NCBI GenBank assembly: GCA_010092775.1
Contig: JAADYZ010000487.1
Coordinates: forward strand, 1 to 6,312
Reading direction: 5' to 3'
Source of the DNA: Chloroflexota bacterium
GTDB taxonomy: Bacteria; Chloroflexota; Anaerolineae; Aggregatilineales; UBA3940
Length of the DNA: 6,312 bases
This document shows positions 6,133-6,312 of this stretch, in pieces. The notes beneath the pieces were generated by a model. That model saw only the letters and a program-made list of their open reading frames with translations, had not been told where the DNA came from and did no database searches. Numbering within the stretch: the stretch's first letter is position 1; each line of letters begins with the position of its first letter. The translations under genes were made by a program, and so were the position numbers.

Positions 6133-6188
6133 TCATTGAGAGCTTCTCACGAAGACGAATGTTTTCTCTAGGCAAGGAGCCAGACATC

Positions 6189-6312
6189 ATGGCAGAACAA
6201 ATCCCACCGAACGAGCGCACCGCTGACGAGTGGCATGAATTGCCCCCCAACGAGCGCCCCAAGGTTGACGACACTCCCCCATTCTTTCAACAGACGACTG
6301 TGCCAAGCGGCC
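6189..6312 (+). CDS. N-terminal fragment of an unrecognised protein, cut by the window end
   Basis: An open frame starts at the ATG at 6189, 9 nt after a good AAGGAG site (6174-6179), and runs without a stop to the end of the window, giving 41 codons. The visible part is hydrophilic and rich in Pro, Asn and Glu. It contains PPNER twice (residues 6-10 and 19-23) around TADEWHEL (11-18), then an acidic stretch and PPFFQQTT (29-36). It has no signal peptide, so it looks like a flexible cytoplasmic N-terminus of a longer protein. The function cannot be judged from this fragment. Confidence 0.65.
   Translation, partial: MAEQIPPNERTADEWHELPPNERPKVDDTPPFFQQTTVPSG

Overview
The window reads like a bacterial chromosome segment with moderately high GC content and six genes, all on the + strand. 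The likely source is an uncultured member of the Chloroflexota (Anaerolineae/Caldilineae-like). This rests on the style of the proteins only: a GT-C-like membrane protein, a PEP/pyruvate-binding-domain protein with a non-standard C-terminus, and an LTAC-type lipoprotein with a SIMPL domain. No marker gene fixes the taxon, so treat this as a moderate-confidence inference. I see no RNA gene, transposon, CRISPR array, phage gene or origin.

Layout. (1) 32-1594 encodes a polytopic membrane protein resembling GT-C glycosyltransferases, with an N-terminal tail built from a 12-bp tandem repeat. (2) A short gap with an extended -10 promoter leads to 1675-3999, a 774-residue protein with a PPDK/PEP-synthase-type ATP-grasp domain but no phosphohistidine or PEP-binding barrel domain. 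(3) Only 24 bp later, 4024-4407 encodes a small protein with three predicted membrane segments, probably co-transcribed with it. (4) 4493-5137, a DUF1990/UPF0548-family protein, has its own near-consensus sigma70-type promoter, with a perfect palindrome filling the -35/-10 spacer. It is followed by a terminator hairpin. (5) 5284-6036 encodes a SIMPL-domain lipoprotein exported to the cell envelope. (6) 6189 to the window end is the start of a further gene of unknown function.

How the genes relate. Genes 2 and 3 look like one transcription unit; gene 4 is an independently controlled single-gene unit; genes 5 and 6 each have their own leader, and the two leaders share a similar promoter-like element. 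No pathway links all six. Three of the first five products are membrane or envelope proteins. I do not see a complete new defence or mobile system. The points most worth following are the uncharacterised ATP-grasp protein with its small membrane partner, and the apparently repressible promoter of the DUF1990 gene.
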